Origin: Perognathus longimembris pacificus
Taxonomy: Eukaryota > Chordata > Mammalia > Rodentia > Heteromyidae
Assembly: GCF_023159225.1 (NCBI RefSeq)
Contig: NC_063168.1
Location: 54,911,398 to 54,975,397, forward strand
Direction: 5' to 3'
DNA: 64,000 nt
Part shown: in pieces, positions 1 to 12,016 of the stretch
Numbering within the stretch: the first letter of the stretch is position 1
Layout of the letters: the number at the start of each line of letters is the position of its first letter
Program-made: the position numbers and the translations under genes
Notes under the pieces: generated by a model
Database searches by the model: none
What the model was told of the DNA's origin: nothing
The model's input: only the letters and a program-made list of their open reading frames with translations

Positions 1-112
1 AGTCTCAGAGGGACTTTTCTTCCCTGGCTGGCTTTGAACTGTAATCCTCAGATATAAGTCTCCTGAGCAGCAAGGATTATAGATGTGAGTCACTGGCACC
101 CAGCTATGGTCT
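1..112 (-). mobile_element. B1-type SINE fragment, cut by window edge
   Basis: Reading the minus strand gives the 7SL-derived head seen in other copies here: a GGCTCA-type start, then the CCTGTAATCC-like, AGGAGGCTGAG-like and AGCCAGCC-like blocks, all diverged. The 3' part lies outside the window, so whether it carries a Geo half cannot be told. No coding potential. Confidence 0.75.
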
Positions 113-118
113 GTCTTT

Positions 119-1373
119 ATTCCCAATTACTTGTCTATCTTGAATCTTTCCTAAAAGAAGGTGAACAAAATTATTTAGTGGTAAGAGGCCAAGAAGAAGC
201 TTATCTATGATAGACTAAGGCATAGATAACAAGAAATGAATAATTAGGTTCAAAGAGTGTTTTTTAAATTAAAATGTCCCACAGAGTACATTAGATTCAA
301 ATAAAGCCTATATCAATTATAAATGTTTCAGTAATGTACATGTATAAATTGGCTCAAATAACTTAATAGATATTCTTTTTAATCATTGGTTTGAAAAAGT
401 CTGTGAAGTACAGGAAGAATTATGAATTACATGTAGAAATATCCTGGAATTTCAGTTTAAATCTTCCAAAAACTAGGTATAATATACTACTACACTGTTA
501 AGACTGAGCACTATTGTTCGTGTCAATTATGCTAGGCAAAATGCCCAATGTTCCTTAATCATGATGTGGAAGAAATACCATATCAGAAATATTTTATATT
601 ATCTGTGTGTACATAAGCATATTTTTATTTTATAAGTTATTAGCATATATAACTTCTCTAATGCTGTCTATCTAGTATATGTATGTATTTATATATATCT
701 GTAAGTGCATATTATAACATTTATTGTATTTATTGGCAAAAGAACAAAAAATGCCAAACATAAATGAGATGGACTGCATTGTTAAGCATTAAATTATTAT
801 TTTTTCTCAGACTTTGCTATCTAGCAGCAAAATTTCACATTATTGAGGTGAACTCATCAAAATGGGTAATTTTAATGCTTCACATAAACTACAATGGTGA
901 TTTCAGTGATCTGGAGAAAAGTCATATAACATTCTGATTCTGAGATACACTTAGCAGATGAGAGCAATGATGTACTAAAAGCATCAATTGAACTGCAGAT
1001 TGTGTGCGAGAGCATAAAACATCAGTTTGGAAGTTGATATGCCAAAATATGAAATTAAACATAATAAAGAGAAGTCTGAGAGTCATTCCATCTCAGAAGC
1101 AATCCTCATATTTTTCAATAAGAAGAATGATAGAGCAGCTTTTGACTTCCTTAGGAAGCTATAAAAAGGTTCTTGAATACTCAGATTTCAGAGATAAGCC
1201 AATAAAGAACTGAAAAATATTCATACCAAGTAAATTATTTCTCATGGTGAAAATTTAACTTTTATTGACATTAAAGTCATATTTCCATAAAAAATCAAAC
1301 TCATCAAAGAAAAAAGAACAAATAAATGAATTAGCAATTTGAAGGAGTGTAGAATGGTGAAAATTTTATTTTC
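119..1373. other. No gene recognised; AT-rich unique-looking DNA
   Basis: No repeat family is recognised. A 69-codon open frame at 1004-1213 has no motif, no Kozak-like start and the base composition of its surroundings; it is most likely chance. Confidence 0.6.
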
Positions 1374-1385
1374 AGCAACTAATTT

Positions 1386-1590
1386 CCTTCTTTTGCCAGT
1401 CCTGGGGCTTGAACTCAGGGCCTAAGGACTGTTCCTGGCTTCTTTTTTTTTTTGCTCAAGGCTAGCACTCTACCACTTGCGCCACAGTGCCACTTCCAGC
1501 CTTTTCTGTTCATTTGGTGCTGAGGAATCGAACCCAGGGCTTCATGTATGGTAAACAAGTACTCTACCACTAAGCCACATTCCCAGGCCC
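1386..1590 (-). mobile_element. IDL-Geo SINE
   Basis: Full-length dimer on the minus strand. The Geo half occupies about 1394-1500 (GCCAGTCCTGGGGCTTGAACTC is its 3' end in reverse) and the ID-like half about 1501-1590. The A tail is the short T-rich stretch at 1386-1393. A target-site duplication, agcaactaattt at 1374-1385 and agcaactaaattt at 1591-1603 (one base longer), brackets it, which is expected for L1-mediated insertion. The Geo half carries a T-run expansion at 1442-1452. Confidence 0.93.
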
Positions 1591-1603
1591 AGCAACTAAA
1601 TTT

Positions 1604-2856
1604 TGACATGCTAAAAATAAGTGTTTAATGATATATCATATAGAATCATACAAAAAATGAGTATTTATATTTTTAGATGCCTACATATGGGACAATGTCT
1701 AGTGCTTACTTTTTGTTAAGTAGAACTTACTTTTTGGTTTCATGGAGACTCATGGGAAGCCAGAGAATTCTGTTTGCCTGTACACTTTATCCACCCTCTG
1801 TGGTGAAGTGGGTAAATGGCATACTAACACAATGCCAAAAAATCCTATTTAAGCTAAGGTTATTTAATCCATCTGCTGAATCTGTTCCAATGTTCAAATT
1901 TTGGATTTCAGTAAACCAACTGCTTAATGAGATGACTCCCTTTTCTTCTAGATCTTTTACTTAGCAGTATCAATGAAAAATGGTCAACTCTGACTCCAAA
2001 ATGAATTATGTTCTATGGTTCAAATTGCCCAAGTAAAAGTTTTCATATAAGCCAACCAATACTCACTTAGTTATGCATTATCTGTACCCCCATTCTAGCT
2101 GTAACAGCTACAGACGGGTAAGCACAACAGAAGCTATGATTCACAAACCTGAAAATATTAGTCCTTACAGAAATCAGTTATGGTTTCTACTCCCTAGAGA
2201 GCATGGCAAATATTTTGTTCAAGTATTGTAAGAACTAAAAATTCTAAAAATTAGATTCCTTAATAAGATTTGGAAGTTTTCTAGGCATGGGAGCCTATAT
2301 AAATTATGTCATTCAAAGCAATCATGAGGGAACATTAAGGAATTGATGTGTCAATAATAAAAAAGTAAACATTTCTTCAGAAAAATGCTTAATTAGATAC
2401 CGTTGTAAACTCAGTGAAGCAGAATTGGCTGTGATTTAGTAATGACTGGTGAATTTGATCAAAATCCTGTGGATTTTGCATGTTTGAAAATGTTACAATG
2501 AAATTCCAGTAACTAAATTAAGTCCATCCTATAGCTAAATCAAGATGATCACATAGCAGTCTAATCACCTGCTCATTGTATTTCTATTGCTAGTTTTTTT
2601 TAAAAAGAAACAAAATGACAGAATGACTATGTTTGTTGGGATTATGCTCATGAATCAGCTATAATCCCTTTGGTATTTGTGTAAGCAACAGTCACAGTTA
2701 CCTGCCTACAGTTATAATCTAAACAAGGCAAAACTGTTCTGTCCCCCAATTAGCAAACTATACCGAAGAGTAAAGCAAAGGCTATGCTGTTAGCAAGAGA
2801 TATACTGAGCCCCCCTCTCCCCTACATACATTTGGAGGTTAATAATGCATCTGAAA
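1604..2856. other. No gene recognised
   Basis: A 95-codon open frame at 1677-1964 (plus) has no domain or signal that I recognise and is not bounded by splice-like or promoter-like sequence. The rest shows no repeat family. Confidence 0.55.
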
Positions 2857-3099
2857 GGCTGGGCCCCAGTGGCTCATGCCTGTAATATGAGCTACCCAGG
2901 AGGCTGAGATCTGAGGATCATGGTTTGAAGCCAGCCAGGGCAAGAAAAGTCTGTGAAACTCTTCCCTCCAATAAAGTATTCAGAATAAACTGAAAGTGGT
3001 GCTGAGGCTCAAAGGGTAGGGTGTTAGCCTTGTGCACAAAGACACTTAAGGACAGTGCCTAGGTCCTGAGTTCATACTCCAGAACAGAAAAAAAAAAAA
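2857..3099 (+). mobile_element. B1-Geo composite SINE
   Basis: A 7SL-derived B1-like head (about 2857-2965, GGCTGGGCCCCAGTGGCTCA at the start) runs through a degraded linker into a Geo half (about 2995-3085), ending in a 12-base A tail. The linker, normally close to TCTCCAATTAACCACCAG in younger copies, is disrupted here, so this is an older member. Confidence 0.88.
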
Positions 3100-5329
3100 G
3101 TCTTAAGGCAAATAGTAGAAAAAAATAGATTTAAATATTTAGTATACTATATATGTTTGTGCATTTGAACAACATGTAGGTATTGTAAAATGCCATATCA
3201 TTCCAAGTAAAATGCTGATGTCACAGAAGGCTTAGGCTTTAGAGTTGAGCCAACATCCAAAACACACGCACTTGTGTTAAACCTCTGTCCTGTTCTTGTG
3301 AAGTGATTTCGATAGTGTTGCTGGTGTGCTATGTTCTTCTGAAGCTTGACTTCCCCTCTGATCTTCCTGGAAGAAAAGTTAACAGGTCATGCTTATCAAT
3401 AGTTTTCTCAAGAAGTTTCTCTGGGCTACAGAGAGCCATCTCTCTCAAAGTTATGTCCTCTTTGGTTAGTTCCAACTCAGTGACAGATTGGTAAATGATG
3501 TAGAAGACTCTGACTCTTATCCCTACATGAAACAATTCTATAAAACAGCAGAATTTGCTGAGGCTTTATCATGACTATGCCACAAGCCCAAATATCCTTG
3601 TCCAAAATCTTGTTTCCTTCTCTCTCCCCAAGTATTGATCTAGAAAGAACTTCCAGATTGAGAATCTACATCTCAGCATATTGATTTTAATAAGAGTCAG
3701 TGCCAGAGACTGTTTGAGAAGACATATGTTAAGGTGAGAATTTGGAGCCAAACCTCCAGAGCCTGTTGGCAATGAAGAAATTGGTAAATTAGGTAAAGAG
3801 GAGACATTCCTTGGCACAAATTAGCTACATAATGAACCCTACTAGAGACTGCAACTGACACCAAGTTATCCTATTCTCTGAACAAGTCAGGAAATCACAG
3901 AGGATCAGTGCAGGAGATGGAAGATCTATATTTGGGACATACAGTAAGCAGGGTCATAAACTAATTTAATAACACAAACAATTTTCTAAGACTCAATGTC
4001 ATAATCCCTCTTGGATCAGCATGTCTCTTTCTGCTTACTTCTATAGTCACAGGGTTACTTCTTTCTTAGCAAAGGTTGGAACAAAAAGTCATGCACAGTT
4101 TGCATGACACCTCACATAAAAATAATATTTCCTTAATTCCAGCTCAGAGTGTATCATATCTTACAACTGCAGCACTCTCCACAGTTGACAGAGTCATTGT
4201 TGGGATATCATTGAAACCCATCTTCTCTCACCACCCAACTCTCTTTCCTTAACAACAAAATTTAGTTAGAGGTATAGTATCTATTGTTGAGTATAACTTA
4301 AGCACAAATTTTGAATCAACAACTCTTTTACTTTACTAGAGACTTCAGTCCTTTAAGGTTGAATAGTCAGTATGGATTAGCAGGATATATATATTTTCTA
4401 GCAACTTGAGTTCATGGTTTTAAATGATAACTGGCATCAAATGCATTTCTGTTCAGCAGTGCTTGCACTTTCTATTTAAGGAGAGGTAATGCAAGTCTAT
4501 CACTGGAGGTATGCTTGAAATGGGGTTTCAAGTATGAGTAGTAGTTGCTTTGATGGAAAAGAGAAACGTCATTTTAGAAAAGAAAACCAAGTGCACAAAG
4601 AGTTAGGGTGATAAAATAGTATATATCGGTGGCTCTGAATGAGCTACAGGTCTTGAATTTAGGTTGAAAAAAATCAGTTCCACATATACTAGATATAGTT
4701 TGCTTTAATTTGAGAGAAATAGGAATTACTTGGGAATTCTAATTGGCCATGAGCCTCATACGGCGCAACAATGACCCCATCTTGGGTGCTAAAAACAAAC
4801 AAAATCTGTTGTTTAACTGTACACATAATATTTTATATTTACTCTCAATAGGGGCTTTGTGCTTAGATTAGGTTATTATGTTGAGAGAATTTATTTGTAA
4901 TTAGGAAAGAAAAATTAAGTCTTAGAACAATGTGGAAATCATACCACTTGAACAGCATGAATGTAGATTTTTATGGAGAGGTCTTTGAATATAGCAATGA
5001 CTTCCAAACAAGGACTGTGATTTTATTTTTGGTCACTAGCATTATTTTCTAATTAGTTGTGCAAGCTCTTTGCTGCTATCTCATTCCATTACCTGTCTGC
5101 TATAGTATGTATGTCAATTATGAACTCTTTATTATTTTTTTAAAGGTCAGCTTAATCACTGATAAGTGGGGGGCCAGATCAGCAGTCAATTCACAAACCT
5201 TGAACAACCAGATCATCTCGATATTAACTAATGGAAGTAGTTATAGGTTTATTTGATCTAGCCTAAACTTCAGCCTGAATTTAACTATTAAACTGGCTTC
5301 CAACTTTGTCTCTCTTTCATTTTCTTCTG
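3100..5329. other. No gene recognised; block at 3240-3940 is less AT-rich
   Basis: Overlapping short open frames on both strands at 3303-3535 and one on the minus strand at 3575-3817 lie in a slightly more GC-balanced block. None shows a known domain. The block could be an old repeat or conserved non-coding DNA; nothing in it decides between these. Confidence 0.45.
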
Positions 5330-5440
5330 ATATAGGGTCATGCTGTGCAGCACAGGCTGTCCTCAAACTTGTTTTACTTCTGGCTCAGCATCCCAAGTGC
5401 TGACATTAATGGCATAGACAACTATATTGGACACAACTCT
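5330..5440 (-). mobile_element. Old B1-type SINE monomer
   Basis: The minus strand of an old B1 is visible from the order of blocks: a 'ggtcatgctgtgcagcacaggctgtcctcaa'-like stretch at 5337-5367, then 'cccaagtgctgacatta' at 5391-5407. These match the 7SL-derived order but are diverged. There is no Geo half, so it predates or lies outside the B1-Geo family. Confidence 0.7.
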
Positions 5441-8319
5441 TTGTTGCTTAAACACATTAAGGTGTTGTGACTGTTATATGATCTTTTTGCAATGATACTT
5501 TCGATGAAAAATATTGATTTGCAGATATGAATTAGGTTAAGTTGGACAGGAGACATGATCATATGGATGATCTTATGAAAAGATGAGATAGAAGTATAAA
5601 AGTATACCTCATCCTTGCCACTGAAGTGTAAAGTATTGTAGAGGAGACTGTTGCTTGTGGTGAGAGCTCATTTGCCACTTACCCAACAGGAACAGGACCT
5701 GCAACTTCTCTCCATGCACAAAATATTAATAATGATCAGGAAGTACATTCTCTAGACAGCATGGTTGTCAAATTGGGGCTGAAGAACAAAAGTAACATGT
5801 TTGGTTTTGGATCATAGATTTAAGTTATTTGTGCTATACTGCCGCATTCTCTTTTCTAATCTCCAGGAACTGTCAAATCCAGAAATAGATATTAGTTGTA
5901 GAAGGTAAATATAATTCTACAAAATTTTGTCTTCTTACCATCACTTAAAGTTTAGAAATCTGTTATAGAAGCTTAGATCAGATATTATAAACCAAAGACA
6001 TATGTAAGTTAATAACTAAATGAAAGGAAACTAACAAGTGCCATGCTATACACATGATATTTATATATATCTCATATATATCCCATATATATATGCTATT
6101 CACATGTATAGTTTGTTCAAATCAACCCTAGAAATCAAATGACAATAAGAATATCTTTCTCAGATGAGGTGAGAATTACACAATATAAACAAGAATCTAA
6201 AGATCTAAAAAAGAACCCAGACATGTCAGCAGTAGAAATTATGCAAAATTGATCTCCTTACTTAAATACATGCTTAGATCTCATGAAAACCTTGCATGGA
6301 CTTTCAGTTAGAATGGCTTCGGCAACCTTAATTTAATACAGAAGTTTACTTTTAGAATTATAATTCTCATTTCAGTCTGAACTGTAACAGTGAGGGAGAG
6401 GAAATACATGCATTAAATTATTGAACAGAATCAACTGGATATTGTATATCTCTTAGATAAATCTGGAGAAAATGATGTTTCACTTACTGATACTCTTCTT
6501 AATTTAGTTTTTTTCTGTAGGAAGTAGGATAAAAATATATATTACACAGAATAAATGTAAAATTTCAGGGAATAAAATTATCTCATGGGCTTGGCTATTT
6601 CCTGCCACTAGCAGATGGGTATTGAAACACTTCCTTGTTAAGATGTATTACTGATAACAGAACAAATGGTTGTTTTCTTCAGTGGCCAGTCTATTGTTAC
6701 TAAAATATTTGAATATGGAAATAGATGCAGTGAAACTGCTTGCGTCTGCTTTCTTGTGCTGTAGTCATTACTGACCCCAAAGCATTTTTCTTGTGGAAAC
6801 TTGCAAGTCTATTCTTTGGAGCTCTCTGTCCATGTAGAATATTGTACTCATTTGCTGTTTCAAGTCACAGTGTAATATGGGTCAAGGTTCTGTTATTTAA
6901 TGATAAATGACAGTGAGAATGGCTTCTTCAAATGACACTAAATTAATGAGCCAAAACCACAGGTCTGCCTGCTTTGCTTACTAAGCTTTGAAGTTTGCAA
7001 ATAGCTCCCTGCATGTATATTAGAGTTATTATAGATTTCCATTACAAAGAATGCTCATGTTTGTAGGTATTCCTAAGAAACATTTTAAGTTTTAGGAACT
7101 TTAAATGAGACAGGTTGAGTTCTAGAAGAAGGTAATGCATCATTGGAGCTGAACTTTAACATCCATTCCACATCTAATTAGTTGAATTAGAGGCACTTTA
7201 TGAGAGAGTTAATCAATTCTTTAGCTTTTGCTGCCCCAATGCGCTTGAATTTTGCTGATGTTATCATTACATTGAAAGGAGACATTGTGTTTGAGTGTTA
7301 ATAGGAACATTTCTTGTAGGGCCTTAGTATTACAAAAGAAAACAAGAACAAAAATATGTTTGTGTGTATATCTTTAATAATAATATATTTATAATCTGTG
7401 AATACATGTATATATTTGTACTAATATGTAGTATATTTATTTATAATTTGTGCATTTATCAGCATATAAATTTGTCGATATATATGCTTGTATATAGACA
7501 TACATGATGATCCATGTATATATGCATAGATAAGGATAATGAATATACAATGACCACATTATGCCCTTATCTGGATAATCAGGTGAAATTTTATAATTAA
7601 TTAAAAACTACAACTTGTTAAACAATTATGGTAAGTATTGTATTCAATGCAGTAACTGGTACAGATTATGACTTAAGTGAACATTCTTATTCATGTTTAT
7701 GGAAATGAAAATACCTGCGTTGACCAAACCTTTAATATAAGTAGTGACATTGTAATTCTTTAATATAACACAAGAGCCTCAGAAAACATTTGTATTACCC
7801 CTAAAATATTTATTCATTTAACTTTACTAGCTGAAATGTCCTTTAAAAATAATAAGCTTTAATTTAAGAAATTTCTACCTTCACAGTGTGACAAAATATC
7901 AGGAATTTTAGTTGTATTAACTCAATGTTTTAGAATACTCAACTGCATATGTAGAATTATTATCAGCCATTAATAAACAATTTTGAAAGCACTTGAAAGG
8001 TTACGAAATTTGTGCATGTAGTAGGATTCTGAGGATTCTGATAAATCAAGGAAATAATTAGATAATACAGACATTAAATATTAAGTAAAAAGTGATATTC
8101 ACTATATTAATTATGATATAGTATGTTAATCATGATATTGAAATTAATTATGACATATAGTTCAAAATTATATTTTGGTTTCCTTACATTTGACTGCATT
8201 GAACTCAGGACACCTGAGGATAGTAAATGAAGGCAGAAAAAATGCAAAGCACTAGCTGAATGTATAAAATACTACTTATGGAAATGAACTCTAGTAAAGG
8301 GAAACGAGAGTTTTCTTTT
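5441..8319. other. Long interval without recognisable repeat or gene
   Basis: About 2.9 kb in which I recognise neither SINE nor L1. It holds short TA-rich tracts near 6058-6095 and 7370-7530 and no open frame of note. The stretch 6700-7290 has ordinary complexity and is a reasonable place to look for conserved non-coding sequence. Confidence 0.5.
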
Positions 8320-8608
8320 TCTTTGTTGCTGGTTTTGTTTTCTTGTCCTTTTTTCGTCTTGTTCATTGCTTTCTCTGTCTTTGAGAGAATAAGGTGGAGA
8401 GGCAACAAAATGGTGGGACAAAGGGTGAACAAATGCAGCAGTGATATTTGCTTATGTTGAATGAATTGTGCGACTTATGGATGGGGCAGGAGGGAAAAAC
8501 TTGCAGAGGGCGAGGGAAGGGGTGACATTGCCCCCCAAAATGTACTCATTACCCAACTTTTGTAAATGTAACCCCTTTGGATATCACCTTTACAATAACA
8601 ACAAAGGA
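8320..8608 (+). mobile_element. Old L1 3' UTR fragment
   Basis: The order AATGGTGGGACAAAGG, a G-rich purine stretch, TGTACTCATTACC, GTAA-TGTAACCCC and ATCACCTTTACAATAA matches the 3' UTR that follows ORF2 at 44500-44720. It is diverged and has no coding part. The short open frames that cross it are chance. Confidence 0.7.
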
Positions 8609-8639
8609 TATTTTTTAATGCAAGGCACTACAGATAATA

Positions 8640-8757
8640 TATGCACAGCCAGGTGTGACAGCAAAGGTCTAGAATCTCTGCTACTTGGAAGGGAGAGATT
8701 TGCAGGATTGTAAATCAAGATCAGCCAGTGGGTAAGAAGTGAGCATGACTATGTCAA
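8640..8757 (+). mobile_element. Old B1-type SINE monomer
   Basis: Reads AGCCAGGTGTGACAGCAAAGG, then CTACTTGGAAGGGAGAGATTTG and AGATCAGCCAGTGGGTAA, in the order of a B1/Alu-type 7SL-derived monomer. It ends in an A-rich join to the next SINE at 8758. Confidence 0.72.
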
Positions 8758-8764
8758 AACCAAG

Positions 8765-8988
8765 CCAGGAGCTAGATTCCAGTGGTAATGTTTACTGTGT
8801 CTAAGAGGCTGAGGCCTGAAAGATCATGGATCAGAGTCAGCCCTAGTATAAAAAAGTATGTGAGATGTCATTGCCAATTGACGAGCAAAATATAAGCCTT
8901 GCAGTATAGCTCAAGTGGTAGAGAAGAAGATATAGGCAAGCAAGTTGAACAAGAGCATGAGGTCCTGATTTTAAGCCCTGATACCCAA
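8765..8988 (+). mobile_element. Old B1 plus ID-like/Geo-like dimer
   Basis: A diverged B1 head (about 8765-8880) is followed by a tRNA-like half (about 8895-8988) with an A-box-like TAGCTCAAGTGGTAGAG and a B-box-like GATTTTAAGCCCTG. The tail has become the CG/CA microsatellite that follows. The right half is intermediate between ID and Geo, which makes this copy useful for tracing the origin of Geo. Confidence 0.7.
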
Positions 8989-8999
8989 GCGCGCGCGCG

Positions 9000-9053
<54 letters not shown>
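8989..9053. repeat. (CG)n(CA)n microsatellite
   Basis: About ten uninterrupted CG dinucleotides (8989-9008) run directly into about 22 CA dinucleotides (to 9052). Alternating purine-pyrimidine sequence of this kind favours left-handed Z-DNA. It lies at the 3' tail of the SINE ending at 8988. The histidine-, valine- and alanine/arginine-repeat open frames across it are artefacts of the repeat. Confidence 0.97.
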
Positions 9054-9054
<1 letters not shown>

Positions 9055-9185
9055 CCCACCAGATGCAGTGGTTCACACCTGTAATCCAGATATTACTTGA
9101 AAAATAAACTAAAAATCCAAAGGGCTAATGGCATGGTTCTACTGATAGAGTATTCACAAGGTCCTGAGTACCATAATATATATGA
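9054..9185 (+). mobile_element. Old B1 plus ID-like dimer, shortened
   Basis: A truncated B1 head (GATGCAGTGGTTCACACCTG at 9061-9080) is joined to an ID-like half (about 9120-9175) recognisable from GTTCTACTGATAGAGTATTC and AAGGTCCTGAGTACC. The 7SL part lacks its middle. Confidence 0.6.
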
Positions 9186-9520
9186 ACTGATGAAAAACAT
9201 GCTTTGATTAAAAACTGCTTATATAAATGTCTCTGTTACTTCTGCAGTAAACCGTCATTTCACTTAATCAATTCACATGTGGCACTCAGTATAATCATCA
9301 TAAAAGTGCAGTGATTGACTCCTGGGTCAAGTGTGCTCTTGAAGCCCTACATTCAATACTCTGCTGGATGTCTTCCCAATACACTGAACAAAATAAACCT
9401 AACTCCTTTTATTCTATAATTTTATAAATTATTCTATAAGTATAGATTTTAGATTCATATATTACTCCATTCATCCTCCCATCTATCTCAGATTCTGCAA
9501 TTACTCCTCATCCAATATCC

Positions 9521-9559
9521 ATTTATTTATTTGTTTATTCATTCATTCATTCATTCATT
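9521..9559. repeat. (TTTA)n/(TTCA)n tetranucleotide repeat
   Basis: Short TTTA units pass into about six TTCA units. It forms the A-tail side of the minus-strand SINE that starts at 9560, so it probably grew from that tail. Confidence 0.9.
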
Positions 9560-9734
9560 GATGAGTTGTGGGGTTTGAATTTGGGAGCCGCCGTACCATT
9601 TTTGGTTTTCTGGTGGTTAATTGTAGATAAGAGTCTCACAGACTTTCCTGCCCTGGATGGCCTTGAACCATGATCCTCAGATCTCACCCTCCTGAGTAGC
9701 TAGGATTATAGGTGGAAGCAATCAATGGCCGGCT
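9560..9734 (-). mobile_element. B1-Geo SINE with shortened Geo half
   Basis: The B1 head is clear on the minus strand (about 9605-9734, ending with the linker TTTTCTGGTGGTTAATTGTAG). Only about 45 bases of the Geo half are left at 9560-9600. Confidence 0.82.
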
Positions 9735-10545
9735 CCAACATCCATTTGAAATGTGCAGTTTCAGTAAATGAGAGAGCAACCAATTAGATGAAGCTCAGAA
9801 GTGGATGTTTTTGTATCAAGCATTTAAAGAAATTGAAGCAACAGTGGAGACTGCCAGTTTTCATAGGCAATACACAGTGGAGATTGTAATTTGAAATAGA
9901 ATGTATTGCTTCCAGCCAAATTAGCCCATCTTAACCTTGTGAAACCATAGGAGATGCATGTTTCCTAGGTGAAAAAAAATGAGGTTAGAACCAGTGAACA
10001 TCTTCTAGCCCTGCAGGTGTTAGTGCAATAAGAAAACCCAACAAAATCCAAATTATCAGTAAGTATAGCCAAGGGAAAACTTTTACATCCAAACTGGTAA
10101 TAGATCCAGCATATCTTAGCAACAATAAAAATATTATGGGACCTATGGAAAGAAAAGGCTTTAGGATAAGGGAAATACAATATTATTTCCACAGTTTGGC
10201 TCACTAGTAGAAGATAAACGTTATTGAATAGGAACAACACCAAGTTTTGAAATCTTTTAGCACTGTCAAAAGAATGCATAGGCTAGTATTTTTCTGAATT
10301 GGGAGAATACCAGTAACTGAAAAGGAATATGGATTGAGAACAAGACAGATGGTGATGAAATGAAAATGAAGGAATGCAATCAAAACCTACAGTGCAGAAG
10401 TAATAGACTAGAACTAACCTTCCAGAACACATAAAAGTGCTTCCTATGTTGCAAAGAAACAAGCTAACAATAAAAGAAATATAAATATAAATATGACAAT
10501 TTAATAGATGTTAGATACAAGGTAGGCATGTGCAGAGAATAGCTA
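9735..10545. other. No gene recognised
   Basis: A 104-codon minus-strand open frame (9965-10279) has no domain or homology that I recognise and lies in DNA of uniform AT-rich composition. No repeat family seen. Confidence 0.5.
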
Positions 10546-10559
10546 TTTGTGTGTGTATG

Positions 10560-10663
10560 AGACAGAGAGAGAGGGGGGAGGGAGGGAGAGAGAGAGTGAG
10601 AGAGAGGGAGGGAGGGAGGGAGAGAGAGGGAGGGAGGGAGGGAGAGAGAGGGAGGGAGGGAGG

Positions 10664-10743
<80 letters not shown>
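10560..10743. repeat. (GGGA)n/(GA)n polypurine tract
   Basis: About 180 bases that are almost wholly purine on the plus strand: interspersed GGGA/GAGA units to about 10665, then about 38 uninterrupted GA dinucleotides. Mirror-symmetric purine tracts can form intramolecular triplex (H-DNA). It abuts the tail side of the SINE at 10744, so it probably began as the SINE tail. The Arg/Glu- and Ser/Leu-repeat open frames here are not genes. Confidence 0.97.
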
Positions 10744-10747
<4 letters not shown>

Positions 10748-10986
10748 CAGTACCAGGGCTGTAACTCAGGATTTCATGTTCTTGTTCAGCTTTATTCACT
10801 CATGGCTGGCTCTCTACTACTTAAGCCAAGCATCCACTTTGGTATTTTGCCGGTTAATTAGAAATAGAAATTTGAGGTCCTTTCTGCCCAGGCCTGGCTT
10901 TGGACCTTGACCCTTAGACCTTGGCCTCCTGAGTAAGCTAAGATTACCACAGTATGAGCTAGTGTGAGCCATTTGTACCTAGCTAA
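10744..10986 (-). mobile_element. B1-Geo SINE
   Basis: Minus-strand copy: diverged Geo half at about 10744-10845 (starting GCCAGTACCAGGGCTGTAAC), linker GCCGGTTAATTAGAAATAG, then the B1 head to 10986. The GA tract stands where its A tail should be. Confidence 0.82.
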
Positions 10987-12003
10987 GATGTTTAATGAGA
11001 GGTTATAGTATACTAAAAACACTTCATAGTTCGCATGCATCACGTCCATTATTATAATCAGTTTACAGATTTTAAGCTAATAAGGAGTTCAACCACTACA
11101 GTGAAAGAGTTTACATTTTTCTCAAGAATGATCAATAGTCTTTCAGAGGGGGAATTATCTATGTATTTTCTTTGGGACTCTGTGGTAGAGAGGATTTGTC
11201 CTCCCTCACCATTTATCTACACATTTATGGATAGCTGAATTATTACACAAACGTTTATCTCACATTTTTGAGCTGTAAGCCAGTAGAATGTTACTTCTTT
11301 TGCTGTCTAGTGGTTTTGTAGCTTTCTCTGCTAGGTTCTGCCAATTTGGCTCCTGAGTCATGCTTAGAATCCTTTTTGTTCATGGTGCATTTCTTACTTT
11401 CAAGAAAGGCCAAATTCCTCCTGTTTTTCTAGTATGTCTTCCTCTTCTAACCCCTTGAGTATGAGTTTAGTTCAATAAGAATACCAAAACAAACACAAAT
11501 TCCTTATGATGCATTGTATCTATAAACTGCTTTGTTGAATGGCAACTGTTTGGACAACGACTTAAAGAAAATTTTAAAAAGCCATGCAATGAGATAAGTT
11601 AACTAAAGCATTAATTGATTAAAACAGACTTTTTTGTTTTTATGAAAACAGTATATTACAAAAAAATTTGAGAGACATAAGAATGACATTAAATTACATG
11701 GGTTCATTGAAAGCAAAATTTATTAAACTCACTAAAATATGCTATAAATCTACAGCAATTAAAGTTTCACTAGTGGATTTAATGCACTAATTTATACAGA
11801 ATGTTATAGAAAAGTAAAATAGTATGTTATGTAGAGCTTACAAACTCATAAATATATAGAATTAAATGTGAATTGTATGTGTAATGCTGGCCAATAAATC
11901 ATATTAAGAAAAAGTTCAATCCACCAAGGAAAATTAAGTTCTTTATGACTTAGAAAAATAAATTCTAAAGATATAAATAATTTACAGGTAATAAAAGCAA
12001 AAT
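10987..12003. other. No gene recognised
   Basis: AT-rich sequence without a named repeat. Open frames do not exceed about 70 codons. Confidence 0.55.
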
Positions 12004-12016
12004 AATAGCATACATT

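Noticed and set aside
8843..9084. Open frames on both strands rich in Cys-Val, Ala-Arg and His-Thr repeats
   Set aside because: They are translations of the (CG)n(CA)n repeat.
10464..10910. Open frames of 104-126 codons rich in Arg-Glu or Ser-Leu
   Set aside because: They are translations of the GA tract and the neighbouring SINE.
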